Notes: generated by a model from the letters alone, not told the origin. A stretch of 64,000 nucleotides of DNA from Pascua guehoae (GCA_001600415.1 BCJX01000006.1:893971-957970); one strand, 5' to 3'. Numbered from the stretch's first letter, positions 8,748 to 21,297 are shown. Numbers and translations are program-made.

Positions 8748-10654
8748 TACACTTACTATCTCGCGTACAGCCAGTTTGGCCGTAAAACTGTCAGAAGGAC
8801 GCGAGAAGGGGAGAGAAGAAAAGGAGAGAGGCAGGATTGGGCGGAGGGATGAGAAAGAGAAAGGGACAATTCAGGATGAGGGAATGAAGAAATGGGGAAT
8901 GGGGGAATGGAAGAATGAAAGAATGGATGAAAGTGAAAAAGAGGGAAGAAGGGAGGACGGAAGAGGGCGGAAGGAAGGGACGGGCGGAGGTGAGAGGGAA
9001 GGAGGGAAGGAGGAGAGGAGAGAAGAAAGGAAGGAGGGAGGGAAAGAAAGGAAGGAGAAACGGAGGAAGGAGAAACGGAGAAAGGAAAGGAAGGAAGGAG
9101 AAATGGAGGAAGGAAGGTAATGACCAGCCGTCTTCGAACTGCATTGGCGAGGGGGCGGAAAGTGAATGAATGGCGAGCAGTCGGGTCCAACGATTGAGAG
9201 AGTAGATCAACGCTGCCGATGTTGTATTGAGGTATAATGGATAACAACATACTCGCTTGGCGTGATGGTGAGTTGTGGAACAACAAAAGGTACGCGTATG
9301 GCGCAGAGGCCAAGTGGTCTGTGATCGCCGACGGAATCAAACTGACGCCACTCTCAAGGAAGGTGCACGGTCCCGGTGGCACGGATGGTTGTGGCGGGAG
9401 TACCAGGAAGTCACAGAAGCACAACTTTTAGCTGTAACAGGTAGCTTCCTAGCAGCTCTTTCGACGACATGATGCAACTGTAGTGGAAGACGTTGCACCC
9501 TCCCTTGAAGCAAACACTGCGTCCGGGGCAGGGGATGCCATCACCTGGGCGGGCGTAGTTTGTGGCACATGTATATGTGTCCTAGTTCATTTCACTCAGA
9601 CCCAGCAATTCCGTACCCTCCTTTACAGCAGTGCGATATTGGGGGGCCGAGGCAGAAGAACCCCCATGTGTTGGCGGTACCGAGTAGCTGTATTGACACC
9701 GCCCCGCCGGTTGCCAGCCTGTGGGGGGATGTGTGGCGGTGCCACGAAATGCCACACAACAAAACAAGTCCACATGCTTTCTAGTCTCGTTTGTCCGACC
9801 TGTTCTCTCATTCCTCCTGTCCTCATTCCCACAGCTGTCGGCTTGCATTCCTCTTTGTCGTCGTCTGCTGTGCCTGCGTTCGTTCACGTGGTCGCCTCGT
9901 CAGCAAGTGACCAGGTTCTGGCAGGTGACCTACGTATGTCAGGCTCATGGCCTCTGTTCTGGATTCCGGTGACATCATGACCCTCGTGCCGCAACACACA
10001 GCCACTGCACAGGTGTACACATGTGAATTGGTGTGAGATGCACCCCAGATCTGGCACACCGGCATGATGTCGACGGCGTTGCAATGCTGTGGGTCCAGGG
10101 AGAGCGCCTTCCACGTCAGTTGGAGTCGCCGCTTGAGCACGGGCCCCTTTGCCACTCGTCCTTGTCCTTTCGTGATCTTGTGCACAGCTAACCGAGTCGA
10201 TTGCGTGATTGTGGTCGATGTGGCAGACAAGGCTAGTGTAGCGAAGTCACCAGTGCGCTTGGTTGGGACATCAGCGAGGTTAGCTGTGCTCTGCAGAGTG
10301 TCAGTTGTCTATGGTACATGAGCTCGTCACCGCTCAATGTCCCCCAGCTGCGTACTCGCGCAGCACGTTGTGACATTGCAGCTCACGCAGCGCGTGGGCT
10401 GCTGGGTACGGTACATAGTCACCCTTCGCAGTGCTATTATCTCGGACAGCCCCAACAGCCTCGGTCAATATCGTTGATACCACCCTCCTCGCCGATATCT
10501 CGGCACCCGACCATATCCGCTAGCCATCGACGAATGCATATAGGACTATGAACAGGGACCCAATGTCTATCGCCTACGGCCCCACTCTCCGTGGCACACT
10601 CTGCTAACCCGTGGTCGTAGTACATACAAATCAAGCCGAGAAAACGAAATCTAA
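8748..10654. other. Gene-free stretch with polypurine tract
   Basis: Apart from the purine tract at 8802-9118, I see no convincing coding sequence. The small open frames at 9483-9980 and 9823-10230 lack protein-like composition and splice structure. The 3' end of GLN1 lies at 10655. Confidence 0.5.
8802..9118. repeat. Polypurine/polypyrimidine tract, ~315 bp
   Basis: The plus strand is almost entirely A and G across about 315 bp, with imperfect GGAAGGA/GAGGGAAGA units; from about 8933 onward pyrimidines are very rare. The composition creates artificial low-complexity open frames on both strands. Such tracts can form triplex DNA or act as nucleosome-poor DNA. Confidence 0.85.
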
Positions 10655-12023
10655 TTAAAGACACGTTGTCTCGACCATAATTGCAGTAACGCGGTAGGGG
10701 TCGACGTTCGAGGCCGGGCGACGGTCCTCGAGATATCCGAATCCCTGGTGGCCAACATGCCTCGGCTTCGTAGTCAGCATTGATCAAAGACGTTGTTGAA
10801 AGGTGTTGTTGAAGACAGAAGATGTTGAAGAAGGATGTTGTTGAACGAAGTTGTGAAAAGGCAAGGGTGGAGGGATCGGCGGTGGAGGTGGAGGTGGTAC
10901 TCACGATACGAATGGAGGCGGCACGGTTGGCGACGCCGGCGGAGAACGAGTGCATGGAGGCGGTCTCGTGGCGACCGGTAAGACGCTTGTCGTTGTCCTC
11001 GCCGTAGACGGCAATGTGCTCGAGGTGGCGCTTCTCGAGCTTCTTGATGGCGGCCTCGATGGCGGCCATACCCTTACCGGGCGTGCGCATCATCTTGGTC
11101 GAGAAGTTCGAGTGGCAGCCAGCTCCGTTCCAGTCACCGGGGAGGGGCTTGGGGTGGAACGAGGGGCGAATGCCCCACTCCTCACCGATGCGGAGAAGGA
11201 GGAAGCGGGCCATCCAGAGGTGGTCACCGAGCTCGATACCCTCACAAGGGCCGACCTGGAACTCCCACTGCGAGGGCATGACCTCGGCGTTGATGCCCGA
11301 GATCTTGACACCGGCGTAGAGACAGGCGCGCTAATAGGTGTCAGTATTGAACAACCTCTTCAACCAAGGTGACTCACGTAGTGAGCCTCGATAAAGTCAC
11401 GGGCGAACACCTTGCCGGCGCCGACACCACAGTAATATGGGCCCTGGGGACCGGGGAAACCGTTCTTGGGCCAGCCGAAGACCTGTCCGTCGGCGTCGAA
11501 GAGGGTGTACTCCTGCTCGAGGCCGAACCAGGGCTCCTGGTCCTTGGCGGCGTCCATGACCTTCTTGGCGTGGGCACGGTAGTTCGACTTGTTGGGGGTG
11601 CCGTCGTTGTCGTAGCACTCGCAAAGAACGAGAATGTTGGCACCGCCACGGAAAGGATCCCGGAAGATGGCAACGGGGCGCTGGGATTGGTCAGCAAAAG
11701 GAGTGGCCGGGTATGACATGGCACACGACGTACGAGGAAGACATCAGAGTTGTCACCGGGGGCCTGGTTGGTCGACGAGCCGTCAAAGTTCCACTCGCGG
11801 AGGTCGGCAACAGAGTTGGGCGACTTGTCGAGGGTCATCGTCTTGGAGCGGCAACCACCGTCACCGTCGATCCAGATGTCTATTGGTGTCAGCACAAAGA
11901 CGTGTTCCCATGGTGCCACAGCAGTGGTGGATACGTACACTCAGCCTGGACCTGAGTGCCCTGGTCGAGCGCCATATAAGGCGCGAGGAGGTCGACGCGC
12001 TTGGTAGCGATGAGGTTCGACAT
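10655..12023 (-). CDS. GLN1: Glutamine synthetase (GSII)
   Basis: ATP-dependent amidation of glutamate to glutamine, the central ammonium-assimilation step, normally cytosolic. Five exons (12023-11939, 11879-11734, 11680-11378, 11330-10905, 10765-10655) give 356 residues, the normal eukaryotic GSII length. Landmarks in order are [29 protein letters not shown], the EQEYTLFD catalytic glutamates, GPYYCGVG, a [20 protein letters not shown] segment, the NFSTKMMR region and a C-terminal [18 protein letters not shown]. The start [16 protein letters not shown] fits fungal homologues. The last intron ends in CGAAG rather than YAG, directly after a CTGAC branch motif. The upstream DNA carries GATA-type motifs, suggesting nitrogen regulation. 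Confidence 0.97.
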
Positions 12024-12103
12024 GATGGGGGATGTCTACTAGGGGACTGAGGTGGCAAAGGGAGGTGGTATCGATGGGATGGGGGAGTTAGGGTGGTGAT
12101 CCC

Positions 12104-12511
12104 AAGAGAGATATATAATATGGACGTGGGGGTGGTGAAGGCGAAGGCGAGATAGCACGGATGGATTGAGGTGGGTTATGCCACAATGGCGGATGGCGGA
12201 GAAACGAGGCGGAAAGACCGAGAGGCGAGGAGCGGCGACAAAGTGTACGGTGGGACGACCAAGGGGTAGGTAGGAGTGCCAGGCAAAAGGGAAGCAAAAG
12301 GGAAGCAAAAAGGAGCGAGCGACCAATGATAAGGGTTAAGGGTCGTGTGGCGCGGCACGAGTCGACAAAGGACGGGTGGACGGACAAGGCAGAAGCAAAA
12401 AGCGGACAAAGGTACAAAGGACGCGACCAGTGGCGGAATGGTGTGCACAAAGCAGGCAGATCAGATCGATTCGAGAAGTGGCGGTGTGCGTGTGCGCGTG
12501 GGGAGAGATAG
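12104..12511. promoter_or_regulatory. GLN1 upstream region with TATA-like and GATA motifs
   Basis: Upstream of the GLN1 start (12023) the minus strand has a TATA-like run (ATTATATATC, about 12106-12118). HGATAR-type matches lie at 12150-12155, 12327-12332 and 12506-12511, and a CCAAT at 12323-12327. Fungal glutamine synthetase genes are known targets of GATA nitrogen regulators. The motifs are short, so some may occur by chance. Confidence 0.35.
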
Positions 12512-14888
12512 GCGTCAAGAAAAAGAAGACAAGAGGGTCGTGCGCGCGCGTAGACGAGGGGGAGGGGGGGGGGAAGGCAGTACGATCGCGGTGTAGGTAG
12601 GATGCGTTGGAATGGCGGAAACACAGTGTCAGCGAAAAAGTGACGGATGGATGGGTGGAGCGGCCTAGCGGTGGCGCAATGAGCCTGATTTGCGTGTGTC
12701 ACTCACGAGAGAAGACGAAAAAGAAAGGAAAGTAAAGCACTGCTTGGGAAGCTGTGTGATGGGCACTGGGCCGAGAAATGTATGGGTTTTTGTGTTAAAT
12801 AAAAGGGAAAAAAAAGGAGGAAGAGGGAGAAGGGGGAGGATGAGGCGGGGCGGGGGGGGGGGGGGGGGGGGGGATGTACTCGCGTACGGTGGGTGTGAGA
12901 TGGAGAAGAGGATTGGAGATGGAGGATGGAGGAGGGCCGACGAGGTGTTGGTCCGGCTCGTCTTATCGGGCCAAGTGCTGTGCATCCTGTTGTCTGTGTG
13001 CCCATCCCACGTATGTGGTTGGGTACGCTGGGTGGGGGTGGGAGGCCTCGAGACCTTTGTTGTCCAAAACCTGCCGTCTGGCGCCTCTGTCTCTTTGCCT
13101 TGGCGCCTACGACGCCCTCTGCTCCCACGCCCTCGGTCCATGGTGTCATCAACGCCAGTGGCCTGCTGGAGCCAGAGTCAGAGCCAGAGCCAGATGCTGT
13201 TTTGCTCGCCTGACCCGCGGCATTCTCGTCCGTCCGCCCGTCTGGCGCCCCCCACTTGTCGCCCCCCCTGTCTGAGTCGAAGCGCCTCTGGTCGTCTGCG
13301 GGGATTACAGTTGTTGCAAAATGGCAAACTGGCAAACTCGCGCATTTGCTCCCAGAATCCCAGTGCGGATGACCGGCTGGACCAACTCCCGGACCCCGGA
13401 TGCTCCGTTTGTCCCCAGGCGTTTGTGCCTCGACCACTCGTGTATGACAGAGACTGGGTGACGGGGCGGCCATTCAAGCCCAGATTTGAACGCACTTGAC
13501 TCAAGTTCAGGCCTGGTTGGCGCCATGGCTTTCCTATTCCTGTCACTCTGCCTGTTCGCTTGCATCTTGATCACCTGCACAGGCCCACTTTCCCGTTTGG
13601 GAAATTTAAAATTCACACCCTCGCAGCCACTGGCACATGCCAGGATCAAGTGGACACAGCGTACGCAGCCACCCCCTGCCCCCCTGCCATTTCCGTCGCC
13701 CTCTCTGTCCCCGCTCCTCTCGCGCCTGGCTGCCGCCTGGCCCCCCTGGCCTATTGTGTCCTCCTGGTGGGCAGATTCGACTGGCTCACTTGCGCTCACT
13801 CTACTATCACTCACCCCCTCTGACCCAGTTGGGGAAATGACGCCCCCGTTCCAGATCAGCCAATCCCATCCGAGCCCGGGCCACGCCAAGGAGTCACCCG
13901 ATTGGCCAATGCGTCTTCGGTCCGCCGTCCGTCCCCCCACTAGCGCTTGGCTCGCGTGGTTTATCCTGGGCGCAATTATCAAGGCGACGAAAAAATCATC
14001 CAAACTGAGCTCTCTTGCCTCAGGGTAAGCGCCCTTTCCGATCAATACCGCGCCAGTGCCATTGCACTGCTCCTGCTGCAGTGCTGCACTGCATCCAGGC
14101 GCCAGACGCCGAGAGGCAGTGTACGCCGTACGCCGAGGGCGTGTGTGACTGTGTGCGTGAGTGTGTGCGTGGTAATGACATGGGTAGTCGATGTACGCGC
14201 CACCGATCTTAGCGACAGCGACGCGTCCAAGACACACACACAGAGACATGACATGCAATTTGCTCATGTAACAGTCGCGTCCCAGATCCCAACAAACACC
14301 GCACAGCGCACAACTTGGGAAAAGCGCTCAGCCTGGAGAAAAGCGCTCAGCCATCAAAATATCGCAGCGTGCAGCCTGGTAAACACCGCACCGCACAGTC
14401 CTCTTGCACTTTGCACACAACCACAGTCCGCTTTTGCATTGCGATCACTCATCACTCGACACGGGCGTCAGGTGCAAAGGGGAGGGTGACCGCCACTAGC
14501 TCGAGACAGACAAACTCATACGCGTGGCTGCGGCGTTTCTAAGTTGGCCACGAGTGACGGCGGCGGGAAGGGTGGGACGGCATCACGTCAGAGGCTTCGG
14601 CATCGGGGCGTCTGATTCGGTGCTCGGTCGTGTATTATCGACAGGCGGGGGAGCCGCAGACCGCAGGCCGTAAGTGTAGGCGAGGTGGGCCCCAGGTCCG
14701 CAGCAAGACGTGTGCATTATCAAGGCGTGATTGCAATACGAATCCGAGGCGAGGCTCGCGTAGCGCAGAGGCACGGTGTGCGCGGCATGCAGACGGGGAC
14801 ACAAACACCCAAACACCAACGGCCGCCGGTATCAAACACTATCAGGGGCGGGTGTAACGCGCAACGGGCCAGTGTTGACTTGTCAGAC

Positions 14889-14890
<2 letters not shown>

Positions 14891-14928
<38 letters not shown>
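14891..14928 (+). repeat. Poly(G) run, 38 nt
   Basis: Thirty-eight consecutive G on the plus strand, the longest homopolymer in the window, followed by further G-rich sequence. Another G22 run lies at 12852-12873. True length in the genome is uncertain because such runs are hard to sequence. Confidence 0.9.
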
Positions 14929-14931
<3 letters not shown>

Positions 14932-16394
14932 GCGGCCTGGGGGAGGAGGGGGAGGAGGGAGAGAGGGGGAGGGGGACACCGCCGCCGCAGTGGATCGGGT
15001 ACGCCGACCGGTCGCCTCGTCGACATTGATATCAAGCGGGGCAGCCTATCGGCATTTGGGGGTCCGACCGCCGGTCGCAGGCACGGTGACAGACCATGCT
15101 CCGCAGGCGAGAAGGCGAAGCTGCAAGGCCCAGAAGGGTGCTTGGCCCAAGAAGCCCAATGGCCAAGAAGCCCAAGAAGGCCAGAACTTGGCACGACGAG
15201 TGTGGGGCAACCGTGGGATCCCGCGATGCGTGGGCACCAATCGAGCATCAGTGCATTATCTGCTATCTACGAGCGCCATGCGCGCCATGTTGGGGGGACG
15301 GGCTGGCCAGTGCGGGTTCGCTGTGCGTGGCCGTGCTGTGCATTGTTCGCGCTCGGATTGACTGGAGATTTGCGAGAGGGTGAGCAGCCAGCACCTAGCG
15401 GCCAGCAGCCAGCAGCATGAGATTGGCAGAGGGAGGTGGCTGGATGGGCATTGTGGCGTGTGCCAGGATGGACGGCGGGACACCAGACGCCACGCGTGTG
15501 GGGGCACTGATAGCGCCTAGCGGCTTGTGGGGGATCGTCGCTGATATGGAAAATCGGGGCGATACAGCCCACTCCCCACCACCGCCCACTTTGAGCACAC
15601 GGTACGGCACGATGAATTGCAGGCCGAGCACTGGAGCACACAGTACGGCAAGATTGCAGGCACTTGATCGTATCAACGGGGGGCCGCACATGAGAGGCCG
15701 CGGGGATGGCGTGATTGTCCCGGCTCCACTGCCACTTTTACTGCCCACAGTCTATTCGCATCCACGGGTTCGCGTCCTCAATCTTGCAAACTGCTCACAG
15801 GAACACAATTTTCGCATGGTAGGGGTAGTCAGAGCAACCCGTCGCCCGAGGGTGAGCAACCGAACGCCGAGGGCAAGGACGTGGGTACGTGGACGTGCCA
15901 ACGGAACCCACCACTCACTGCGCCATGGGAGGCGACATGACACATGACACATGACAAGTGTCGCCCGGGTAGGTTACCGGGCGGCATGTGACCCCATGAC
16001 ATTGCTAGGCACCATGGCGACGGAACACAATCCCGATCCTCCAAGAGGGGCAATCACGACATGCGCTCTGACAGGATGGCGGGCGGGAGAGAGAGGAACG
16101 GTGCGGAAGGAGGTGAATGTGCAGGTGAATGTGCATCTGGTTGGGACATGGTGCCAGCAGACGGCAACGGGCAGTGTCGAGCTGTATCCACGTTTCAACA
16201 CCTTTGGAAACGAGCGACGGATTTCTAAACACGAGATTTGATTCTAAATAGCGTAAATTACAGTGACAACAGCGTCAGAGGTGTGTTTCTTGCATTCTTT
16301 GGCTTGTGCCAGCGGAAAACGTGTTTGTATACGGCCGCGAGTGTGGGCACAGGCGCAGTGTCGGGCAGGGATCGCAGTGACGTCGGCCGCGCGC

Positions 16395-18560
16395 CTAGAG
16401 GATCAGCTTGATGGCCTCCTTTGCGCGGGCCGAAATGGTCGAAAAGCCCGGCGCGTGGTGGCGGCCGCGCCGGGGCCCCTTGGGCTTGTCGTCGTCGGGC
16501 GTCTCGAACGTGTCGCCGCGCTTGTAGTGGAAGTTGACGGGCGGGGGAGGCGGGCCGTCGGGGCCATCGGGGCCGTGAGGGCCGTGGGCGTCGGGGCGGG
16601 GCGGGACCCAGCCGTCAATCTTGCCGCCGTGCTTCTTGAAGCCGCGCGCGGGGCCAATGACCTTGATGTCGGGGGCGTCGGCGTCAAAGTGGCCGTGGAA
16701 CGTGCGCGACTTGACGGTCACATTGTGGCCGTCCACCTTGACGTGGACGGGGACAAAGGGGGGCTTGTCGATACGGAGCGCGGCGACGCCACCGGCCACG
16801 GCCTTGACGTGTACGGGGGGCACGTTGCGGGGTGGGCCGGGGCGGGGAGTGGGCTCATCAGTCGGCTCGGAAGAGAAGAGCGAGAACCAGCCCCTCTTCT
16901 CGGCGTGGCGGTGGCGGTGGCCGTGGGGGTGGGGGTGGTCCCCCTTAGCCTCGGCGTTGGCGTCGTGGTGGTGGCCGTGGCCGTGGGCGTGCGCCTCCGC
17001 CTCGAGCTCGCCGTGCTCGGGCTCGTGGGGCATGGGCCGGTGCTTGGGCGGAACAGTCTGGATCGTGGCGGTAATGTTGCCCTCGGTGGCGAGGGAAATT
17101 TTGCCCGCGACGCGGAACGTCCCGTTGATGTTACCGACGGTGACGAGCTCGAACGCGGCTGCCTCGAGCGCAGGGCCGCGGGCCCACTGGGTGCGGCCGT
17201 GGCCGTGGCCGTGCGGGTGGGCGCTGGCATTGTGGAAGCCGTGGTTGGCGTGGTCGCCGCCCTCGGTCTCGGTGGCGTGGGCGGCATGGCGGTGGGGGTG
17301 GTCATCCTTGCCCTCGGCGTTGGCGTGGGCGGCATGGCGGTGGGGGTGGTCGTCCTTGCCCTCGGCGTTGGCGCCGTGGAACTCGTGGTGGTGGCCGTGG
17401 GGGTGAGGGTGGTCCTCCTTGGCCTCGGCGATGGCGTCGTGGAACTCGTGGCGGTGGCCGTGGCCGTGGGGGTGAGGGTGAGGGTGCTCGGTAAAGGCCT
17501 CGATAGCCTCGGCGTCGACGTCATAGACAAACTCGGGCGTGTGTGCCACGAGGTTGCGGAAGCGCAGACCCGCCGCGGTCGCGTGCATGTGGAGCGTGAC
17601 GCGCGACTCGGAGACGATTGTGAGCGGGCGGACCGAGCGGCGGCCGTCGGGAATCACGACGTGGATCGTGGGCGAGGATCCGAGCGTGTCCTGTCACGTC
17701 AGCCAGAACCGGGAACATGGGTTGCGGGATCGCCGAGAAGCAGAAGCAGAATGGCAGAAGCGTTCCAAAGTGCGGGGCTGGTGGAACAGGGGTTGGCTTC
17801 TGGCTTCTGGCGCTTCTGCTTCTGGCTTCTCGGCGCAAAAAAAGGGGTGGTCACACCGCTACACGCAAGGCGACGGATATGTACTGCGTGCCACATGCCA
17901 CTCTCTGTATATTGACGACCTCTGGTTACTCACAACAGACAGCACACCCTCGCGGCCGGTCTGCATCGTAGCAAAGACGGCGGGGGCGTCCCAGAACGCG
18001 GCCTCGACGACGACAGCACTCTCGGCGGCGCGCGAGACGACCACGCGCGCGTCGCCGCCCTTGAGCTCGACGCGCAGCATGCGCGGGTGGGGGAACGTCG
18101 CGTTGTGGAAGATGCTGTCCGTGTTGGTGGGCACGGCCCACTTGGCATTGAGGACCTCGACCGTGTCGGCGACGGGGGCGTCGTCGTCTTCGTGGTCGTG
18201 GTCGTCGCCGTGGTCGCCGCCGTGGTCGCCGCCGTGGTCGCCGTGGTGGTGGCCATGGTGGCCATGGGCGTGGGGGCGGTCAGCCCAGGCGCCGTAGCCG
18301 TAGGTGGCATCAAACTCGTTCAAGGCGCCGACGCCGTGGGCCTTGGCCTTTGCGCACGTGTGGGTAAGGTGCGCAGTGGTGGCGAGGGTGAGGAGGATCG
18401 AGCCGATGATGAGCGCCTTCTTGGCACGGCCCAGATTGGCCCACCAGCCCTTGGCGCGCTGGGCGCGCGTGCTGCCGCCGAGGCGGAGTGACGTCTCGTC
18501 GTCGTCGGCCAGGCCTGCCTCGACGTCCTTGGGCAGGAGCGGCTTTTCAGACTCTGACAT
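16395..18560 (-). CDS. Histidine-rich single-pass membrane protein
   Basis: Two exons (18560-17934, 17690-16395; 243-nt phase-0 intron) encode 640 residues. After an acidic/basic cytosolic-looking N-terminus (MSESEKPLLPKDVEAG) one membrane segment spans about residues 49-66, followed by His/Gly/Asp clusters at about 97-125, 277-373 and 440-475. A 16-residue unit (DDHPHRHAAHA...AEGK) occurs twice in tandem. Between the clusters are beta-rich segments (RVELKGGDARVVVSRAAES; ISLATEGNITATI) resembling the repeated strands of fungal DUF4097/adhesin-like proteins; this likeness is an inference. Histidine clusters of this kind suggest Zn, Ni or Cu binding. No transport or catalytic motif is visible. 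Confidence 0.85.
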
Positions 18561-20016
18561 GCCCGCGGGGTACGAAGGAGTGTGGTATGGGTCTGGTGCG
18601 GGGTAGGTGTGTGTGGATGCCGTGGAAACGGGCGACAAAGTTGTCAGGTGGTGAATGTAAGTTGTGGGGGGCTCAGAGAGGGGGAACATGTGAGGTCGTT
18701 TTGTATGTTGTGCCGCACCGCATCCGTGCTGCTCAAGAGTTGGAGGCGTCAGCTGGGGTCGTGCTGCGGCACAGTCGCGCAGCTTGGGCGGGACAATGGG
18801 TGGTGGATGTGAGGATTTGTATCATGCCCGAAATGTGCTGTTGCAATGTCTTGTAACGAACGTGCAGGTCGGCCGTGTCGGGCTGCCCATGTGCGTCTGG
18901 GCTGTTTTGGTACCCAGAATCGGGCGCGACGCGCGACGATAGGGCAGGATAGCGGCGAATCTCCATCCTAGTTGCAGGCATTGCCTATTCCAAGCTCGCG
19001 CAGTCTCGGCCGCTGCTATCGAGGCTGCTCGTGCGCAGGTCGAAAATTCACATTCGACTTGGATACTGCGAGATTCGGAAAAATTGCGGAAAGCTGCGTT
19101 GGGTGGTTTACTGCTGCACTGCGACAAGCTGTGGGTGGCTTTGGGCATAGCTCGTCGAGTCTGGATTGTTGTGCCTGCCCAACACAAAGACCCCGCACTG
19201 CGAGAGCGCTAGAGCGGTGCGTGGTCCGGGGCACAGAGGGGTTTGTTTAAAACGACTGCGGAGGACGACTGTACTGTATTATTGTGGTGGCGAAAGCGGT
19301 TGCGCCATCGCCCGACCCAATCAATAGACGCCGCAGGGCCCTGACGCCGATCACAGCCGGATTGAGAAATGCTCCCATGGGTGGCAGATGGCCGATGATG
19401 GTCATTCAATGTCACAGCTGCCAATGAGCAAGACAGCCAGTTGTGCAACAAGCGTTCAGGTTCAAGCATAAGGAGATCGCGTGTCTTGAAGATGTGGGCA
19501 GTGCGCAGACAGACGGTGAAGCCTCTTCGATACAAGACTATGCCAAGCCTGCTTCTGCCACAACCTGCTGTGGCACTTCGGCCGAGCATGGTGAGAATGA
19601 AACACTCAAGCTCACAAGCACTCGCTTGCGAGGTGTTTTGGCTTGGCGTGAACGTCAATAGTCGCCAACAACGGTGCTGTGATCGAGACGGCGAGACGGG
19701 GGTCGTGTGCAGCTGTGTTCTCGGGTGGTTGGCGATAGTCCCACCGTGTCACTACGTATGTGGCTGGGCAGCGTATACAACCGCTTCCGGACCCGAACAA
19801 TGGACGCCAGAGTTGACCGCAGCAGCGTGACCGGCCGAGGTGTCGACGTAGGTTTGGTGCAACAATGCACGACCAGCACTGCAGGCCTGGCAGCTCGGTA
19901 CTCGGTCAATCGGAAGCCGGACGGCGACACAGGCACTCATGTACATGCCAATCCAACTATGCAATGCTTACTCTGGGCAAGCCAGTGCCCAGCTCCGCCA
20001 ACACCGAGCCGACCTC
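18561..20016. other. Intergenic, nothing recognised
   Basis: About 1.45 kb between the start of the histidine-rich gene and the 3' end of the NECAP gene, both on the minus strand. Only short, mutually overlapping open frames without domain likeness occur. It contains the promoter of the histidine-rich gene. Confidence 0.5.
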
Positions 20017-21297
20017 TCAACGCCTGCGGCCGGGAGGAGGAGGCGGGGGCAGCGCAAACAATCCGCTGCCACCACCGCTACCACCACCACCCAACAGCGA
20101 CGCGGTACCGCTGCCGCCACTGCTCGCCGAGCTCGCGCTGCTCTTGCGCCCTTCGCGGCCGGGAAGCTTGATGCTGAACGTCTGGCCCTCCTTCAGGCTG
20201 TAGTCCTTTGGCGGTGCGCGGGGCTTGGCGGGCTCGTCTTCCTCGGCTGGTTGTGAGGCCCGCTTGGCGACCGACTGGAGTGCGACCTGGCGTTAGCGAT
20301 GGGTTACAACGCTGTAACCAGGATGGGTGGGATTGGGCCTGGGCACCTGGAAGACGTCTAACACACCGACGTTGCTACACCAGCGGCTCGGGGGTAGACA
20401 ACACCGCCGATAGAGGCAAACCCTTTCCATTACCATTGCAGCACAATCCCCAATAATGTCCCGTGCACACACTCGTCGCCACGCTTCTCCCACTTGACGG
20501 CACGCTCGATCCGTTCCCGCCACGCCATCACAACTCACCTGGAAGTCAAAGCTCTCGCTGCGCTCCGGGAACCCCATGCCAATGTACGCGCGCTTCCCTC
20601 CGTCTCCCTCGACGCGAAGCACAAAGTAGCGTGACGAGTCGAGCACAGGCTCGACCTGGGTCCAGGGGGTGGCGTACGTCGCCTGCGCGAAGAGGTCGCC
20701 GGTGGTCGCGTCCTGTTGTCAGCAATGGTGATGGGGGGAGTAGGGGGTGAGGCCACCAATACATGTGAGAGGGGAGAGGTGAGCTGGAGGGAATCATGGC
20801 ATAAAGGGACATGTGGGGAGCACGCAATGCGGCGCCAGGAACAGCTCCGGCCTAGTTGCACGGTGTTGGCCCCAGCGTGCCCATGGCGGACCAGCTCTCC
20901 AACGGCCTCTACACACACACCCAACTCTCCAACCGCCCATCATGGTAGAAACGCACCTCGAGCTTAATGTCGCACCGTGGTCCAACCTCCACGACACGCA
21001 GCCGTCCCTTCCAGAGGAACTGCTCGACATCCCACTCGGCTGCCTTGTACCCTGCGGCGCTCGTGCGGGGTGGGACGCGGTACACTGCGGTGTGAGTTGT
21101 CGCCTTGGGGCCGATGCCAGCGAAGCATAGGGCGTTGCAAGTACGTCCAATGGCGGCGCAGGTGGCAGCCTCGTGGTCGTAACCACATCAACGCAACGGA
21201 CGATGGTGTCGACGCTACAGCTGTATCGCTAGCACGTACCCATCACCTCGCGAGAAATGAAGAGGACCGACTCGATCTCGTCTGTAAGCGCGTCCAT
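20017..21297 (-). CDS. NECAP-family clathrin-coat accessory protein
   Basis: NECAP proteins bind the AP-2 adaptor and act in endocytosis. Four exons (21297-21240, 21084-20957, 20712-20539, 20286-20017) encode 209 residues. The PH-like NECAP fold is recognisable from ESVLFISREVMVYRVPPR through AAEWDVEQFLWKGRLRVVE and GDLFAQATY to the family signature DSSRYFVLRVE...AYIGMGFPERSESFDF. The tail contains KDYSLKEGQTFSIKL, the conserved ppGQTikInI-like segment, then a Ser/Gly linker and polyproline end, where metazoan NECAPs carry adaptor-binding motifs. The short first exon (58 nt) and small introns fit the neighbourhood. The gene diverges from the amylase gene. Confidence 0.92.

Larger units (their letters stand above)
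12024..16394. other. 4.4-kb gene-free stretch between GLN1 and a membrane-protein gene
   Basis: Very GC-rich, with poly-G runs of 22 (12852-12873) and 38 (14891-14928) nt and CA/TG-rich simple sequence near 14150-14260. Long open frames such as 13305-14267 (minus) and 12690-13499 (plus) have compositionally biased translations, no domains and no conserved start or splice pattern. I treat the stretch as non-coding. A transcript without a protein product cannot be excluded. Confidence 0.5.

Noticed and set aside
8791..9424. Pro/Ser/Phe-rich frames at the polypurine tract
   Set aside because: They only reflect the purine/pyrimidine bias and would translate to low-complexity sequence on either strand.
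13305..14267. 320-codon minus-strand open frame in the GLN1 upstream region
   Set aside because: Low-complexity, high-GC translation with simple-sequence (His/Thr) and no domain; overlaps equally long frames on the other strand.
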